A stretch of DNA of 64,000 nucleotides. Origin: Vicinamibacterales bacterium. GTDB taxonomy: Bacteria > Acidobacteriota > Vicinamibacteria > Vicinamibacterales > UBA2999. Position numbers and translations under genes: made by a program. This document shows positions 28,134 to 39,357 of this stretch, one piece after another; positions within the stretch are counted from its first letter, which is position 1; every line of letters starts with the position of its first letter. A model generated the notes under the pieces. The model was not told where the DNA came from, ran no database searches, and saw only the letters and a program-made list of their open reading frames with translations. The DNA is taken from positions 1-64,000 of the forward strand of contig JAUXWO010000021.1 in NCBI GenBank assembly GCA_030680175.1, given 5' to 3'.

Positions 28134-28694
28134 TATCTTCTCCTTCACCTTTTTGGCTTGCCAGAGGTGGCGGCGATCGTGGGCCGGGATGACGAGCAGC
28201 GCCGTCGATACCGTCATGGTGATCCTGGGGAAGAGCGGGTTCGGCGCCGTGATGCGGTTCGTGTCGACCGCCGCGCAGGCCTCGACGAGCGCGCGGAACG
28301 GGGCGTGGCTGGCGAGGAAGCCCTCCACGGCCTCGGCCTTGCCGATCGTCGAGGCGGGCACGAACTGCGGCCGGGCCGGCGCCTTCAACGATGGCGGCGG
28401 TTCGAGGCTGCGCACGAACCAGCGTCCCATCCACCCCGGGTGCAGGCTGACGAACGGCCCGCGGCCCTCCGCCGAGGCGCGCGCCACCGCGACGGCAAAC
28501 GCGTCCAAGTACGAGGCGTTGATCTTCGCCAGATGATCCAGGCACTGGCCGATGCTCCAGCTTCGGCCGGGCTGAGGCTGCCAGTTGATCTGCGCCTCGG
28601 AGAGATCGTCCACGAGCGTTCGCGCGTCGCGTTCGCACGCGGCGATCTCGTCGAGCAGGCGGTCGAGCGCCGCCGGTCGCGCACCGGTGTCCAT
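28125..28694 (-). CDS. DinB-family metal-binding four-helix protein
   Basis: 189 residues. DinB-superfamily features are GQCLDHLAKINASY with the first His, and the paired His in IPAHDRRHLWQAKK, which with it form the usual three-His metal site. Relatives include thiol-S-transferases for bacillithiol or mycothiol, but many have no known role. ATG 28694 has GAGGAGA upstream; an earlier in-frame ATG at 28763 lies in a hairpin and is less likely. The last codons (IDR) and TGA belong to a GATA run. Confidence 0.8.
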   Translation of the reverse strand: MDTGARPAALDRLLDEIAACERDARTLVDDLSEAQINWQPQPGRSWSIGQCLDHLAKINASYLDAFAVAVARASAEGRGPFVSLHPGWMGRWFVRSLEPPPSLKAPARPQFVPASTIGKAEAVEGFLASHAPFRALVEACAAVDTNRITAPNPLFPRITMTVSTALLVIPAHDRRHLWQAKKVKEKIDR

Positions 28695-28743
28695 CCGCGT
28701 GTCTCCTCGCCCTGAGCGAAGGGCTGAGTCGAAGCCCGAAGGG

Positions 28744-28773
28744 CGGACTATTCGCACCGTCATGAATAGTCCG
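28744..28773 (-). terminator. 10-bp perfect hairpin after the Tat-exported protein gene
   Basis: CGGACTATTC and GAATAGTCCG flank a 10-base loop just past the stop codon at 28776. There is no T tract, so it would be a weak intrinsic terminator or an RNA-stabilising hairpin. The next 30 bases carry a TGAGCGAAGGGCTGAG word resembling the one at 45748-45770. Confidence 0.45.
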
Positions 28774-28775
28774 GG

Positions 28776-29207
28776 CTAGCGCGCGTCGTACGGCACGCCG
28801 ACGAACCCCGCCGTGGCATCCGGCCGCAGCACGACGGCGGTGAACATGAACAGGAGCGTGTAGCGGCCGTCGGGCAGCCGGCTCACGCTGAGCGGCTGCG
28901 CGTTGCGCACGTGCCAGTCGTAGAGTTCGAAGAACACGTCGGTGGCCACCTCCATGTGATCCGGAAACTTCTGGCTCGCGCGCAGGAACAAGGTCATGCC
29001 GTCACGGACGCGCGTGACGGCATCGCACGTCCCCGTGAAGCACCCGGCGTTGGCCTTCTGGAACTCGAGGGCCACCGCCTCGAGCTGCCGGCGGATGCGA
29101 GACACCTCGTCGACCACGCGCGGATCGGTCTGGGCCTCGACCCCGCCAGCATGTCCCACCGCCGCTCCGAACACGCCGCCCGTCAACATGTCGCGTCTCG
29201 AAATCAT
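28776..29207 (-). CDS. Small Tat-exported protein of unknown function
   Basis: 143 residues. MISRRDMLTGGVFGAAVG is a clear Tat signal. The mature part is helical (VSRIRRQLEAVALEFQKAN) with two cysteines in AGCFTGTCD, which could form a disulfide, and ends with FVGVPYDAR. I do not recognise the family. AAAGGAA lies upstream of ATG 29207. Confidence 0.7.
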   Translation of the reverse strand: MISRRDMLTGGVFGAAVGHAGGVEAQTDPRVVDEVSRIRRQLEAVALEFQKANAGCFTGTCDAVTRVRDGMTLFLRASQKFPDHMEVATDVFFELYDWHVRNAQPLSVSRLPDGRYTLLFMFTAVVLRPDATAGFVGVPYDAR

Positions 29208-29328
29208 CGTGGTTCCTTTCGCGCTGGCCTCCATAATTTATCAGGGACGGGTGCGGCCGGGCCGTCTAGCGGAGGCCCCTGGGACCCGAACCGTCCATTC
29301 CGGCGTCTCACTCGCCATAGCCATCCGC

Positions 29329-29943
29329 ATGTGGAGTGTGTCAATTCGCCGCCGCTGGCCGCTCGTGGCCCTCGCCGCCCTGGTGCCACTCGTGGCCCTC
29401 GCCGCCGCGTGGTACCAGCCCCTGGCCGGCATCGTCGCCCTCGCACCGGAGTCGGTCCCGGGGTCCGTCTACGACCTCACCGTCGAGGATCTCGGCGGTC
29501 ATGCGGTGGCGCTCGACGCGTATGCGGGACACGTCGCACTCGTCGTCAACGTCGCGAGTGAATGCAGCCTCGCCACGCAGTACCCGGGTATCGAGGCGCT
29601 CTATCAGCGGTACCGGGCGCGCGGCTTCGTCGTGCTCGGCTTTCCCAGCAACGACTTCGGTGGCCAGGAGCCGGGCACATCGCACGACATCCGGCGGTTC
29701 TGCCACTTGCGCGGCGTCACCTTCCCGGTCTTTGCGCGCACCGGAGTTCGGCCGCAGGACGGCCAGTCACCCGTCTATGCCCTCCTGACAGCCACGGGCC
29801 CACACCCCGCCTGGAACTTCGCGAAGTATCTGGTCGGCCGGGACGGACGGCCGCGCGCCTACTTCGGCAGCTTCGTCGCCCCGCACGACGGGACCCTCGC
29901 ATCAGCAATCGAGTCCGCGTTGTCCGCCCCCCACACCCCCTAG
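29329..29943 (+). CDS. Glutathione peroxidase family protein, membrane-anchored
   Basis: 204 residues. An N-terminal hydrophobic helix (residues 11-28) replaces a cleavable signal. The GPx core follows: NVASECSLATQY with the peroxidatic C79, FPSNDFGGQEPG with the catalytic Gln, and HPAWNFAKYLVG with the Trp-Asn pair. In many Cys-GPx enzymes FPCNQF carries a resolving Cys; here it is Ser, so thiol recycling may use the Cys in RRFCHLRG or an outside partner. It would reduce peroxides at the membrane. Confidence 0.88.
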   Translation: MWSVSIRRRWPLVALAALVPLVALAAAWYQPLAGIVALAPESVPGSVYDLTVEDLGGHAVALDAYAGHVALVVNVASECSLATQYPGIEALYQRYRARGFVVLGFPSNDFGGQEPGTSHDIRRFCHLRGVTFPVFARTGVRPQDGQSPVYALLTATGPHPAWNFAKYLVGRDGRPRAYFGSFVAPHDGTLASAIESALSAPHTP

Positions 29944-29944
29944 C

Positions 29945-29991
29945 GCACCTCGGCACCCTCGGCACCCCGGCACCCTCGGCACCCGGCACCC
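29945..29991. repeat. 8/9-nt tandem array (GCACCCTCG)
   Basis: Five to six units start one base after the GPx stop codon and end just before the TAGAAT hexamer of the next gene. Confidence 0.8.
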
Positions 29992-29999
29992 GAGTGTCA

Positions 30000-30005
30000 T
30001 AGAAT
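30000..30005 (+). promoter_or_regulatory. -10 hexamer TAGAAT, leaderless promoter of the universal stress protein gene
   Basis: It ends 6 bases before GTG 30012. Confidence 0.6.
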
Positions 30006-30011
30006 GCCCCT

Positions 30012-30815
30012 GTGACGCCCTTCCGCTCCGTCCTGTGTGCCCTCGACTTCTCCGACCACTCGCGCGCCGTGCTCTACCACGCCGCCGGGATCGCCGGCGC
30101 GTCCGGCGCCCGCCTGACGTTGCTGCACGTCGGCGGCGGGGACGCGGCTGATGTCGAGCGCCAGCTGCAAAGCCTCTACTTCGAGACCGTGCCGTACGGC
30201 GCACCGTACCTGGCCGACCCGCACGTGGAGGCCCGAGACGGCCAGCGGGCCGACGCCATCCTCGCCGCCGCACGCGACCGGGCGGTCGATCTGATCGTGA
30301 CCGGGACGCGCGCGCGCGGCATGATCGCGCGGATGCTGCTCGGCTCGACGACCACGCGGCTCCTGCAGGAGACCGATCGGCCCGTGCTGCTCGTCCCTCC
30401 GAGCGGCCTCGAGGTCGTCTCGCTCTCCACCGACCGCGTCGGCCTCCACTTCGGGGCCGTCGTCGCCGCGGTGGACCTCGCCGAGCGCAACGACGCGCAG
30501 TTGCGGCTGGCCAGCGCGCTGGCGGCGCTGGCGCGCCAGCCGCTGATGCTCCTTTCGGTGGGCGACGCGTCCGCTGACGAGCACGAGATCGCCCGCGCCC
30601 TGCGCGCCCGCGCGAAGGAGGCCGACGTGACGATTGGCGCCGTCATCGTCCGCAAGGGGCAGGTCGCAGAAGAGATCGGCCGGGCCGCGAAGCACGAGCA
30701 GGCGGGCATTGTGGTGATGGGCCTCCGGAAGGCGGCGCGCGGCACGCCCGGGGCCGTCGCGAGTGCGGTACTGGAGTCGGGTCGTACGCTGGTGCTCGCC
30801 GTCCCCGAGGTCTGA
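30012..30815 (+). CDS. Universal stress protein, two tandem Usp domains
   Basis: 267 residues. First Usp domain about 1-140 (VLCALDFSDHSRAVLYHA, DLIVTGTRARGMIARMLLGSTT), with the G-2x-G-9x-G-S/T ATP loop mostly kept; the second, about 145-265 (GAVVAAVDLAERND, AGIVVMGLRKAARG), has a weaker loop. Cytoplasmic, likely nucleotide-binding, induced by stress. GTG start is supported by the hexamer 6 bases upstream. Confidence 0.88.
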   Translation: MTPFRSVLCALDFSDHSRAVLYHAAGIAGASGARLTLLHVGGGDAADVERQLQSLYFETVPYGAPYLADPHVEARDGQRADAILAAARDRAVDLIVTGTRARGMIARMLLGSTTTRLLQETDRPVLLVPPSGLEVVSLSTDRVGLHFGAVVAAVDLAERNDAQLRLASALAALARQPLMLLSVGDASADEHEIARALRARAKEADVTIGAVIVRKGQVAEEIGRAAKHEQAGIVVMGLRKAARGTPGAVASAVLESGRTLVLAVPEV

Positions 30816-30827
30816 GATCGCCTGTGG

Positions 30828-30833
30828 TACAAA
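30828..30833 (+). promoter_or_regulatory. -10-like hexamer TACAAA before the aminopeptidase gene
   Basis: It ends 7 bases before ATG 30841; no Shine-Dalgarno. Confidence 0.4.
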
Positions 30834-30840
30834 GGGTGCC

Positions 30841-33756
<2,916 letters not shown>

Positions 33757-33760
<4 letters not shown>

Positions 33761-35022
33761 CTGACGATCTTGCCCCCTTTCATCACCATCGTGACTCGGC
33801 GGAGGGCGGTGACGTCGGTGGTGGGGTCGCCGTCCACGGCGATGAGATCGGCGAGCAGGCCGGGCGCGACGCGGCCGAGCCGGTCGTCGAGGTGGAACAG
33901 CCGGGCGTTCACCGACGTCGCCGCGCGCACGACCGCGAGCGGGGTCATGCCGTGGTCGGCCATCAACTCCAGCTCCCGCGCGTTGTCGCCATGCGGGTAC
34001 ACGCCCACGTCGCCGCCGAAGCAGATCGTGACGCCCGCCGCCAGCGCTGCGGTGAAGTTCGCGCGCTTGTCGCGGAGGCGCGCGGGGGCCGGCTCGACGC
34101 CCTTCTTCCAGCCGCCGTACTGCGCGATCGCGTCGGGGGCGGCGAGCGTCGGGCAGAGGGCCACGTTGCGCTCGACCATCAGGCGCCAGATCTCTGGCGT
34201 GCCACCGTCGCCGTGCTCGATCGTCTCCACGCCGGCCAGAATCGCGCGGCGCATGCCCTCCGGCGTCGCCGCGTGCGCCACCACCGGACGGCCGCTGCTC
34301 CCCGCCACCGCGACGATCGCCGTCAGCTCCTCGAGCGTGAACGTCGGGCGCGCCTCGCCGTTGGGCCCCCACCGGTAATCGGCGTACACCTTGATGAAGT
34401 CGGCGCCCTTGCCGACCTGCCTCCGCGCGACGCGCGTGACGCCCTCGATGCCGTCCGCCTCCTCGGCGCCCTGCAGCACGTCCATCTCGGGCGCGAACCC
34501 CTTCGGCGCGTAGCTGCCCGTCGCCACCATGGCCGGGCCCGCCACCAGCATGCGCGGACCGGGAATCACGCCGTCGTCGATCGCCTGCTTCAACCCGATG
34601 TCCGCGTACGCCGCACCCTCGGCGCCGAGGTCGCGCACCGTGGTCACCCCGGCCAGCAGCGTGGCTTCGGCGTGGACGACGGCGCGAGCCGTGCGGTAGG
34701 CCAGCGATTCGCGCAGCACCTGATCGTTCCACGGCGTCTCGTCGTAGGGGTGCAGCAGCAGGTGCGAGTGGCCCTCGATGAGTCCGGGCATCAGCGTGCG
34801 GCCGGGCAGAAGCACCTCCCGCGCACCCGGCGGCACCGGTGTGCTGGCGGCCGGTCCCGCCGCGTCGATGCGGTCGCCGCGCACGATCACCACCCACCCC
34901 GCACGGAGCGTGTCGCCATCGAAGACGTGATCCGCGCGGAGCACGAGCGCGGGGGGTGGGGCCTGCGCCAGAAGCGATGGCGTCCCCAGGATGAGCAGCA
35001 GCGCGAGCAGGCGTGGCGTCAT
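33757..35022 (-). CDS. Secreted amidohydrolase (imidazolonepropionase/prolidase-like)
   Basis: 421 residues. Signal peptide MTPRLLALLLILGTPSLLAQ, then LMPGLIEGHSHLLLHP with the HxH metal pair, GADFIKVYADY with the bridging Lys, VVAHAATPEG and GVETIEHGDGG with the two His ligands, and CFGGDVGVYPHG with the Asp. It probably cleaves dipeptides or cyclic amides in the periplasm. The stop TAG lies in AGATAG of the GATA module. ATG 35022 is fixed by the signal peptide and a TATACT hexamer. Confidence 0.88.
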
Positions 35023-35028
35023 GCCGGG

Positions 35029-35034
35029 AGTATA
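35029..35034 (-). promoter_or_regulatory. -10 hexamer TATACT, leaderless promoter of the secreted amidohydrolase
   Basis: Five of six bases match TATAAT; it ends 6 bases before ATG 35022. Confidence 0.65.
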
Positions 35035-35053
35035 CGGCCACGCCGCCGCGACG

Positions 35054-35917
35054 TCACGGCGAGGGGCGGTCGAGCCGCACCAGTTCCCCGCGCGCCTGAT
35101 CGATGTACACCGGTCCGAGCAGCGCGAGCGGGAGCAGGCCCGCATCCGCCCGCGTCGCGCCCCCGGCCATGACCACCCCCGGCAGATCAGGCCAGGCGCC
35201 CTCACCGGCCTCGACCCGTCCCGGCCGAAGGCCGGACGCAAGGACGGCGTGACCGGCGGTCCGTACCAGCCGGCCGTGCGCTCCGCCGACGCGGCGGCCT
35301 GCGACGAAGGGCGATTCGGCAAACAGCACCACCGCCGTCGCCCCGCTGTCGACCACGAGCGGCACGGGGGTCTCCCCGAGCCACGAGACGCGGACCATCA
35401 CCCGCAGCCGCCCCGTCGCGTCACGCGTGAACGGCACGCGTGCGCCCTCAGGCCTCCCCCACGCCGGCACGATCAACCGGCGGGCGCCGCCATCGATGAC
35501 GACATCCACGCGGCCGAGCACGTCCTGTCCGATCACACCGTGGAGCCGTCCTTCAGAGGCCCGCAGGTGCTCGAGGGGCGCGACGATCACGGGGACCGCC
35601 GACATCTGGAGGCCGCCCACGAGGAAGGTGCCGGCCGCGGACACCGCCGCCTCGATCTCGCCGGCGCTCGTCCGCATCCGCGCGCCCGGCACCACGACGA
35701 GCCCCAGGCGGTGGGCCACCGCCGGGTCCACCACGGTGCGGCTCGCGCCCGTGTCGACGACGAAGGTGAAGGGGCCTTGGCCATTGAGCGTGACGGGCGC
35801 GGTCAGCAGCCCGCCCGCCGTCCGGCCGAGCCGCACGGTGCGATCGAGGTCGCTGCCTGACCCGAGGGCGGGAACCAGAACCAGCCCAAGGAGCAGCGTG
35901 AGCACCAGATGATGCAT
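35054..35917 (-). CDS. Retropepsin-like aspartic protease with two lobes, secreted
   Basis: 287 residues with a signal peptide to about residue 20. Two active-site motifs are seen, FVVDTGASRTVVD near 52-64 and LVVDSGATAVVL about 140 residues later, each followed by a hydrophobic-Gly region (GVIGQDVL, ALLGPVY). Retropepsin-like proteins usually have one such motif and dimerise; here both lobes lie in one chain. Substrate unknown. GGGGAGG lies upstream of ATG 35917. Confidence 0.8.
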   Translation of the reverse strand: MHHLVLTLLLGLVLVPALGSGSDLDRTVRLGRTAGGLLTAPVTLNGQGPFTFVVDTGASRTVVDPAVAHRLGLVVVPGARMRTSAGEIEAAVSAAGTFLVGGLQMSAVPVIVAPLEHLRASEGRLHGVIGQDVLGRVDVVIDGGARRLIVPAWGRPEGARVPFTRDATGRLRVMVRVSWLGETPVPLVVDSGATAVVLFAESPFVAGRRVGGAHGRLVRTAGHAVLASGLRPGRVEAGEGAWPDLPGVVMAGGATRADAGLLPLALLGPVYIDQARGELVRLDRPSP

Positions 35918-36202
35918 CGAAGCCTCCCCGCGGGCCTGAAGCGGCCCGGCGTGTCAGCGACAATGCGGCGAGGGGGCTGTGGAAGTCCGGACGTGGCGGT
36001 GCGCTTTCTCCCGCCGGGACGTGATGAAACGCTGATGTCGTGTGAACTCGCTGCGGACGCAGGGGTTACTCTGCCGGCGCTCGCCGGTCAGACGGCGCGC
36101 CATCCGGGCGCAATCGGCATCTGCACGACGAGGCGCGGCGACTGTGGCCGGCGCCGCCCCGTGTAAGCTTGAAGGCGGCACGGCAACAGGAAGGGAGCGC
36201 GC
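35918..36202. other. Intergenic region, divergent promoters
   Basis: No gene seen. A TAAGCT hexamer at 36164-36169 would start the DAO transcript with a leader of about 27 bases holding the ribosome site AGGAAGGGA at 36188-36196. Confidence 0.45.
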
Positions 36203-37387
36203 GTGGCGGTCGAATCGGCGGAGGTCTGCATCATCGGTGGCGGCTGCATGGGGGCCAGCACGGCGTATCATCTGGCCCGGCTCGGCATCCGCGACATCGT
36301 CGTCATCGAGCGGGAGGCGCAACTGGCGACCGGCTCGACCGGGCGCAATGCCGGCGGCGTGCGGCATCAGTTTTCGGATCCGGCCAACATCGCGCTGTCG
36401 ATCGAGTCGATCGCGCTGCTCGAGCGCTTCGAAGCCGAGACCGGCACGCCGATCGATTTCTGGCAGGACGGGTACCTGTTCCTGCTCTCGAGTGAGGCCA
36501 GCGAGGCAGCGTTCCGCGCGAACGTGTCCCTCCAGCGGACGGCCGGTGTGGAGGTCGAGTGGCTGGACGCGGGCGAAGCCGCGCGGCGTGTCCCGGGACT
36601 GGTGGTCGATGGTGTGCGGGCGGCCACCTTCTGCGCCCGCGACGGCATCGCGGATCCGAACGGCGTGACGATGGGGTTTGCGAAGGCGGCGCAGGCGGCC
36701 GGGGTGCGCGTGATGCGCGACACGGAGGTCACCGGCATCGACATCGAGGGCGGGCGCGTCACTGGCGTCGTCACCTCACGCGGGCGGATCAGCACGCCGA
36801 TGATCGTGAACGCGGCGGGGCCATGGGCGCGGCAGATTGGCGCGATGGCCGGCGTCACCGTGCCGATCGATCCGCTGCGCCGTCACATCTTCATCGCGCA
36901 GCCCGAGAAGGGTGCGAGTTGGGATGCGCCGGTGCATCGCGGGAAGGTGCCGGAGAGCCGGCTGATGGTGATCGACTTCGAAACCAGCTTCTACTTCCAC
37001 CGCGAGGGCGCGGGGCTGCTGTTCGGGATGGGCGATCCGGCGGAAGCGAGCGGCTTCGACACGACGGTGCGGTGGGACTTCCTGCCGCAGGTGACGGAGG
37101 TCGCCATGACGCGCCTGCCCGCGCTGGGCGATGCGGCGATCACGCATGCGTGGGCGGGGCTCTACGAGATGACGCCGGACCACAACCCGATCATCGGGCC
37201 GGCCGGTGATGTGGCGGGGGTGTTCACGATCGCGGGGTTCAGCGGGCACGGCTTCATGCACGCGCCGGCGGCGGGCCGTGCGCTCGCCGATGTGATTGCG
37301 GGCCGCGACCCGAAGCTGAACCTGTCGCCCTTCGCCCACGCGCGGTTCGCGGCGGGGCGTGCGGGCGGCGAGCAGAACGTCGTGTGA
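36203..37387 (+). CDS. FAD-dependent oxidoreductase, DAO/sarcosine oxidase beta type
   Basis: 394 residues. The dinucleotide motif EVCIIGGGCMGASTAYHL opens the protein; TGSTGRNAGGVRHQF is the second FAD contact typical of DAO enzymes, and the C-terminus has THAWAGLYEMTPDHNPIIG and FSGHGFMHAPAAG. It oxidises a secondary or D-amine in the cytoplasm, giving an imine and reduced FAD. GTG start with AGGAAGGGA seven bases upstream. No partner subunits nearby. Confidence 0.9.
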   Translation: MAVESAEVCIIGGGCMGASTAYHLARLGIRDIVVIEREAQLATGSTGRNAGGVRHQFSDPANIALSIESIALLERFEAETGTPIDFWQDGYLFLLSSEASEAAFRANVSLQRTAGVEVEWLDAGEAARRVPGLVVDGVRAATFCARDGIADPNGVTMGFAKAAQAAGVRVMRDTEVTGIDIEGGRVTGVVTSRGRISTPMIVNAAGPWARQIGAMAGVTVPIDPLRRHIFIAQPEKGASWDAPVHRGKVPESRLMVIDFETSFYFHREGAGLLFGMGDPAEASGFDTTVRWDFLPQVTEVAMTRLPALGDAAITHAWAGLYEMTPDHNPIIGPAGDVAGVFTIAGFSGHGFMHAPAAGRALADVIAGRDPKLNLSPFAHARFAAGRAGGEQNVV

Positions 37388-37392
37388 AGAGG

Positions 37393-37455
37393 GGGGTCAG
37401 GACATGAATCGTGAATTGGGGCCGTGCCCCAATTCACGATTCATGACCTGACCCC
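37393..37455. repeat. Near-perfect 63-bp palindrome, GGGGTCAGG type, between convergent genes
   Basis: 30-base arms at 37393-37422 and 37426-37455 differ at one position and flank a 3-base centre. It begins GGGGTCAGGACATG and ends CATGACCTGACCCC. It fills almost the whole gap, could serve as a bidirectional terminator, and shares 20 bases with a single arm near the transposase at 38431-38451. Confidence 0.92.
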
Positions 37456-37461
37456 TTCCCC

Positions 37462-38298
37462 TCACCTTGTCCCCGTTCCACGCACGAACGCCGCAATCGC
37501 AGCCAGCGCCGCGTCGCCCTCGTTCGCCAGGTTCCGCCAGATCGTCGTGTGGTTGCGGCCGCTGATCTCCTGCGTGCGCACGCTCGTATGGCCCGTGGCG
37601 GTGAGCGCCGCCGCCAGGTCGCGGCTCTCCTGCTTCCGATCCGGCGCATCCCCATCCGCGTAGAGCAGCAGGAACGGCGGCGCGTCCTTGCGCGCGTAGG
37701 CTGCAGACGAGGCCTTCGGCCACGTCGACGGATCCGCTCCCCACGTGTCCTTCGGACGATCTGGTGCCACGCGCTCGACGTGGTGGAACCCGCTGATCGG
37801 CACCACCCCGCGCAGGGCTGCGGGTGTGAGCTGGTGCGCCGAGAGATACTGGCCGTCCAGCGCAACGAGTGCCGCGAGGTACGCACCGGCGGACCAGCCG
37901 AGGACGAACGTCCGGTCAGGGTCGCCGCCATGTTCGCCAATCGTCCGCTTCGTCCACGCGATGGCCGCCGCCAGGTCCTGCACGTGCGCGGGGTGCTCAA
38001 CGCCAGGTGACAGCCGGTAGTTGATCACGACGGCGCCGAGGCCGTCGGCCGCAAGGCGCCGGCCAATCGCGGCTTCCTCCTTCTTGTCACCCTGGCGCAG
38101 CCCGCCGCCGAAGACCACGACAACAACGGGAAAGCGCGTGGGGGTGTCGGGCAGGTAGAGGTCGAGCGTCTGGTTCGGGCTGAGACTGCCCTGCACGTAG
38201 GGGATGTCGAGCATCACGCGCGGCGCCTGCGCGAGGGCCGCGCTCGGCAGCGAGAGGGCGAGCGTCAGAGCGAGAGCAGCGGTACGTCGAGCAGACAT
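37462..38298 (-). CDS. Secreted alpha/beta hydrolase (esterase-like)
   Basis: 278 residues. Signal peptide to about residue 23, oxyanion-hole region VVVVVFGGGLRQGDK, nucleophile elbow GWSAGAYLAAL, acid in LLYADGDAPDRKQ and His in ISGRNHTTIW complete a triad. It resembles carboxylesterase/acetylxylan-esterase-type enzymes of the HSL/BD-FAE group. Exported, substrate unknown. Confidence 0.85.
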   Translation of the reverse strand: MSARRTAALALTLALSLPSAALAQAPRVMLDIPYVQGSLSPNQTLDLYLPDTPTRFPVVVVVFGGGLRQGDKKEEAAIGRRLAADGLGAVVINYRLSPGVEHPAHVQDLAAAIAWTKRTIGEHGGDPDRTFVLGWSAGAYLAALVALDGQYLSAHQLTPAALRGVVPISGFHHVERVAPDRPKDTWGADPSTWPKASSAAYARKDAPPFLLLYADGDAPDRKQESRDLAAALTATGHTSVRTQEISGRNHTTIWRNLANEGDAALAAIAAFVRGTGTR

Positions 38299-38321
38299 GG
38301 GAACTCCCGGGGTGGTGGCAC

Positions 38322-38370
38322 CGGTGGACGGTGGACAGCGATCAGCAATCGGCGCTCAGCAATCGGCGCC
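38322..38370. repeat. 7-nt tandem array upstream of the esterase and transposase genes
   Basis: Seven heptamers: CGGTGGA twice, CAGCGAT, CAGCAAT, CGGCGCT, CAGCAAT, CGGCGCC. Confidence 0.8.
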
Positions 38371-38407
38371 TGGCATGCGACGGAGTCTCGCGCGAAATAT
38401 AGCATGC

Positions 38408-38451
38408 GGGGGTCAGGTCAGGAGCATGTGGGGGTCAGGTCATGAATCGTG
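38408..38451. repeat. GGGGTCAGG direct repeats near the transposase
   Basis: Two GGGGGTCAGGTCA copies 22 bases apart. The second continues through CATGAATCGTG, identical to one arm of the palindrome at 37393-37455. Confidence 0.8.
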
Positions 38452-38581
38452 CCCGTTTGCAGATCTCGCAGCCCGCCGTCGACCAAAACACGCATTTTCT
38501 GCCACGACCATTCCGGACCCCTCTAATTCAGGCCTGTTCCAGCCGCCATACCTGGCCCTCACCTTGCGACCTCACACACGC

Positions 38582-39316
38582 ATGGCCAGACGCCCTCGAC
38601 TCCAGTTCCCCGGTGCGCTCTACCACGTGATGTCACGTGGCAACCGGAAGTCCTCCATCTTCGACACCGACGCCGACCGGGATCGCTTCATGCGGCTCCT
38701 GGCCGACACCGCACTCGCCTACGACGCGCGGGTGTACGCCGCCTGCGCCATGGGGACGCACTACCACCTGCTGCTCGACACGCCGCGCGGCAATCTGTCG
38801 GAGATGATGCGACAACTGAACGCGGTCTTCTCCCAGTGCGGCAACCGCCTCTACCAGCGCACGGGGCACACCTTCGAGTCCCGCTTCCACTCCATCGTCG
38901 TCCAGCGGGAGCGCCACCTCCGCCGCGTCGCGCGGTATGTGGTGTGGAATCCTGTCAAGGCGGGCCTGTGTGGGGATCCTGGCCGCTGGCCGTGGACGAC
39001 GTACCGGGCGACGGCCGGACTCGAGCCCGCGCCGCGCTGGCTCCACGTGGAGTGGATCGACTGGGCATTCAGGGCGGCGACACGCCGGCCGAACTCGCTG
39101 GTCTCGAAGCCCGGCGGCTCGAGACCGGGTACGTCGATGCGTTCCTCCTGGCCAGCGCGTACGCGGAGATCGGCGACGCCGCGCGCGCGTTCGCGTGGCT
39201 GGACGAGGCCATCACCGACCGCAGCGCCTACGTGCCGATGCTCGTGGTGGATCCGGTCTGGACACACTTCCACGCCGACGCGCGGTTTCTGCGGCGGGTG
39301 GAACAGGTGGGGCTGA
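38582..39316 (+). CDS. REP-associated tyrosine transposase (RAYT), C-terminus altered
   Basis: 244 residues. The Y1/HUH transposase core is clear: MARRPRLQFPGALYHVMSRG, the HUH pair in GTHYHLLLDTP, QLNAVFSQCGNRLYQRTGH, and the catalytic-Tyr helix RRVARYVVWNPVKAG. RAYTs mobilise short palindromes by single-strand transfer. After about residue 160 (HVEWIDW) the sequence stops looking like a RAYT and becomes an out-of-frame reading of a TPR-protein fragment. The enzyme core may still be active. GGGGTCAGG repeats upstream are its likely targets. Confidence 0.82.
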   Translation: MARRPRLQFPGALYHVMSRGNRKSSIFDTDADRDRFMRLLADTALAYDARVYAACAMGTHYHLLLDTPRGNLSEMMRQLNAVFSQCGNRLYQRTGHTFESRFHSIVVQRERHLRRVARYVVWNPVKAGLCGDPGRWPWTTYRATAGLEPAPRWLHVEWIDWAFRAATRRPNSLVSKPGGSRPGTSMRSSWPARTRRSATPRARSRGWTRPSPTAAPTCRCSWWIRSGHTSTPTRGFCGGWNRWG

Positions 39317-39357
39317 TCTCCGTCCTCGCCCGGGTCAGCGGCCAGCGGGCGGAGTAG
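39110..39357 (+). pseudogene. C-terminal fragment of a TPR-repeat protein
   Basis: In the frame of position 39110 the DNA encodes VDAFLLASAYAEIGDAARA, FAWLDEAITDRSAYV and HFHADARFLRRVEQVGL, the end of the TPR tail that many acidobacterial winged-helix or kinase regulators carry. No matching upstream part exists; it is fused, out of frame, to the transposase. Junction lies near 39065-39110. Confidence 0.65.
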
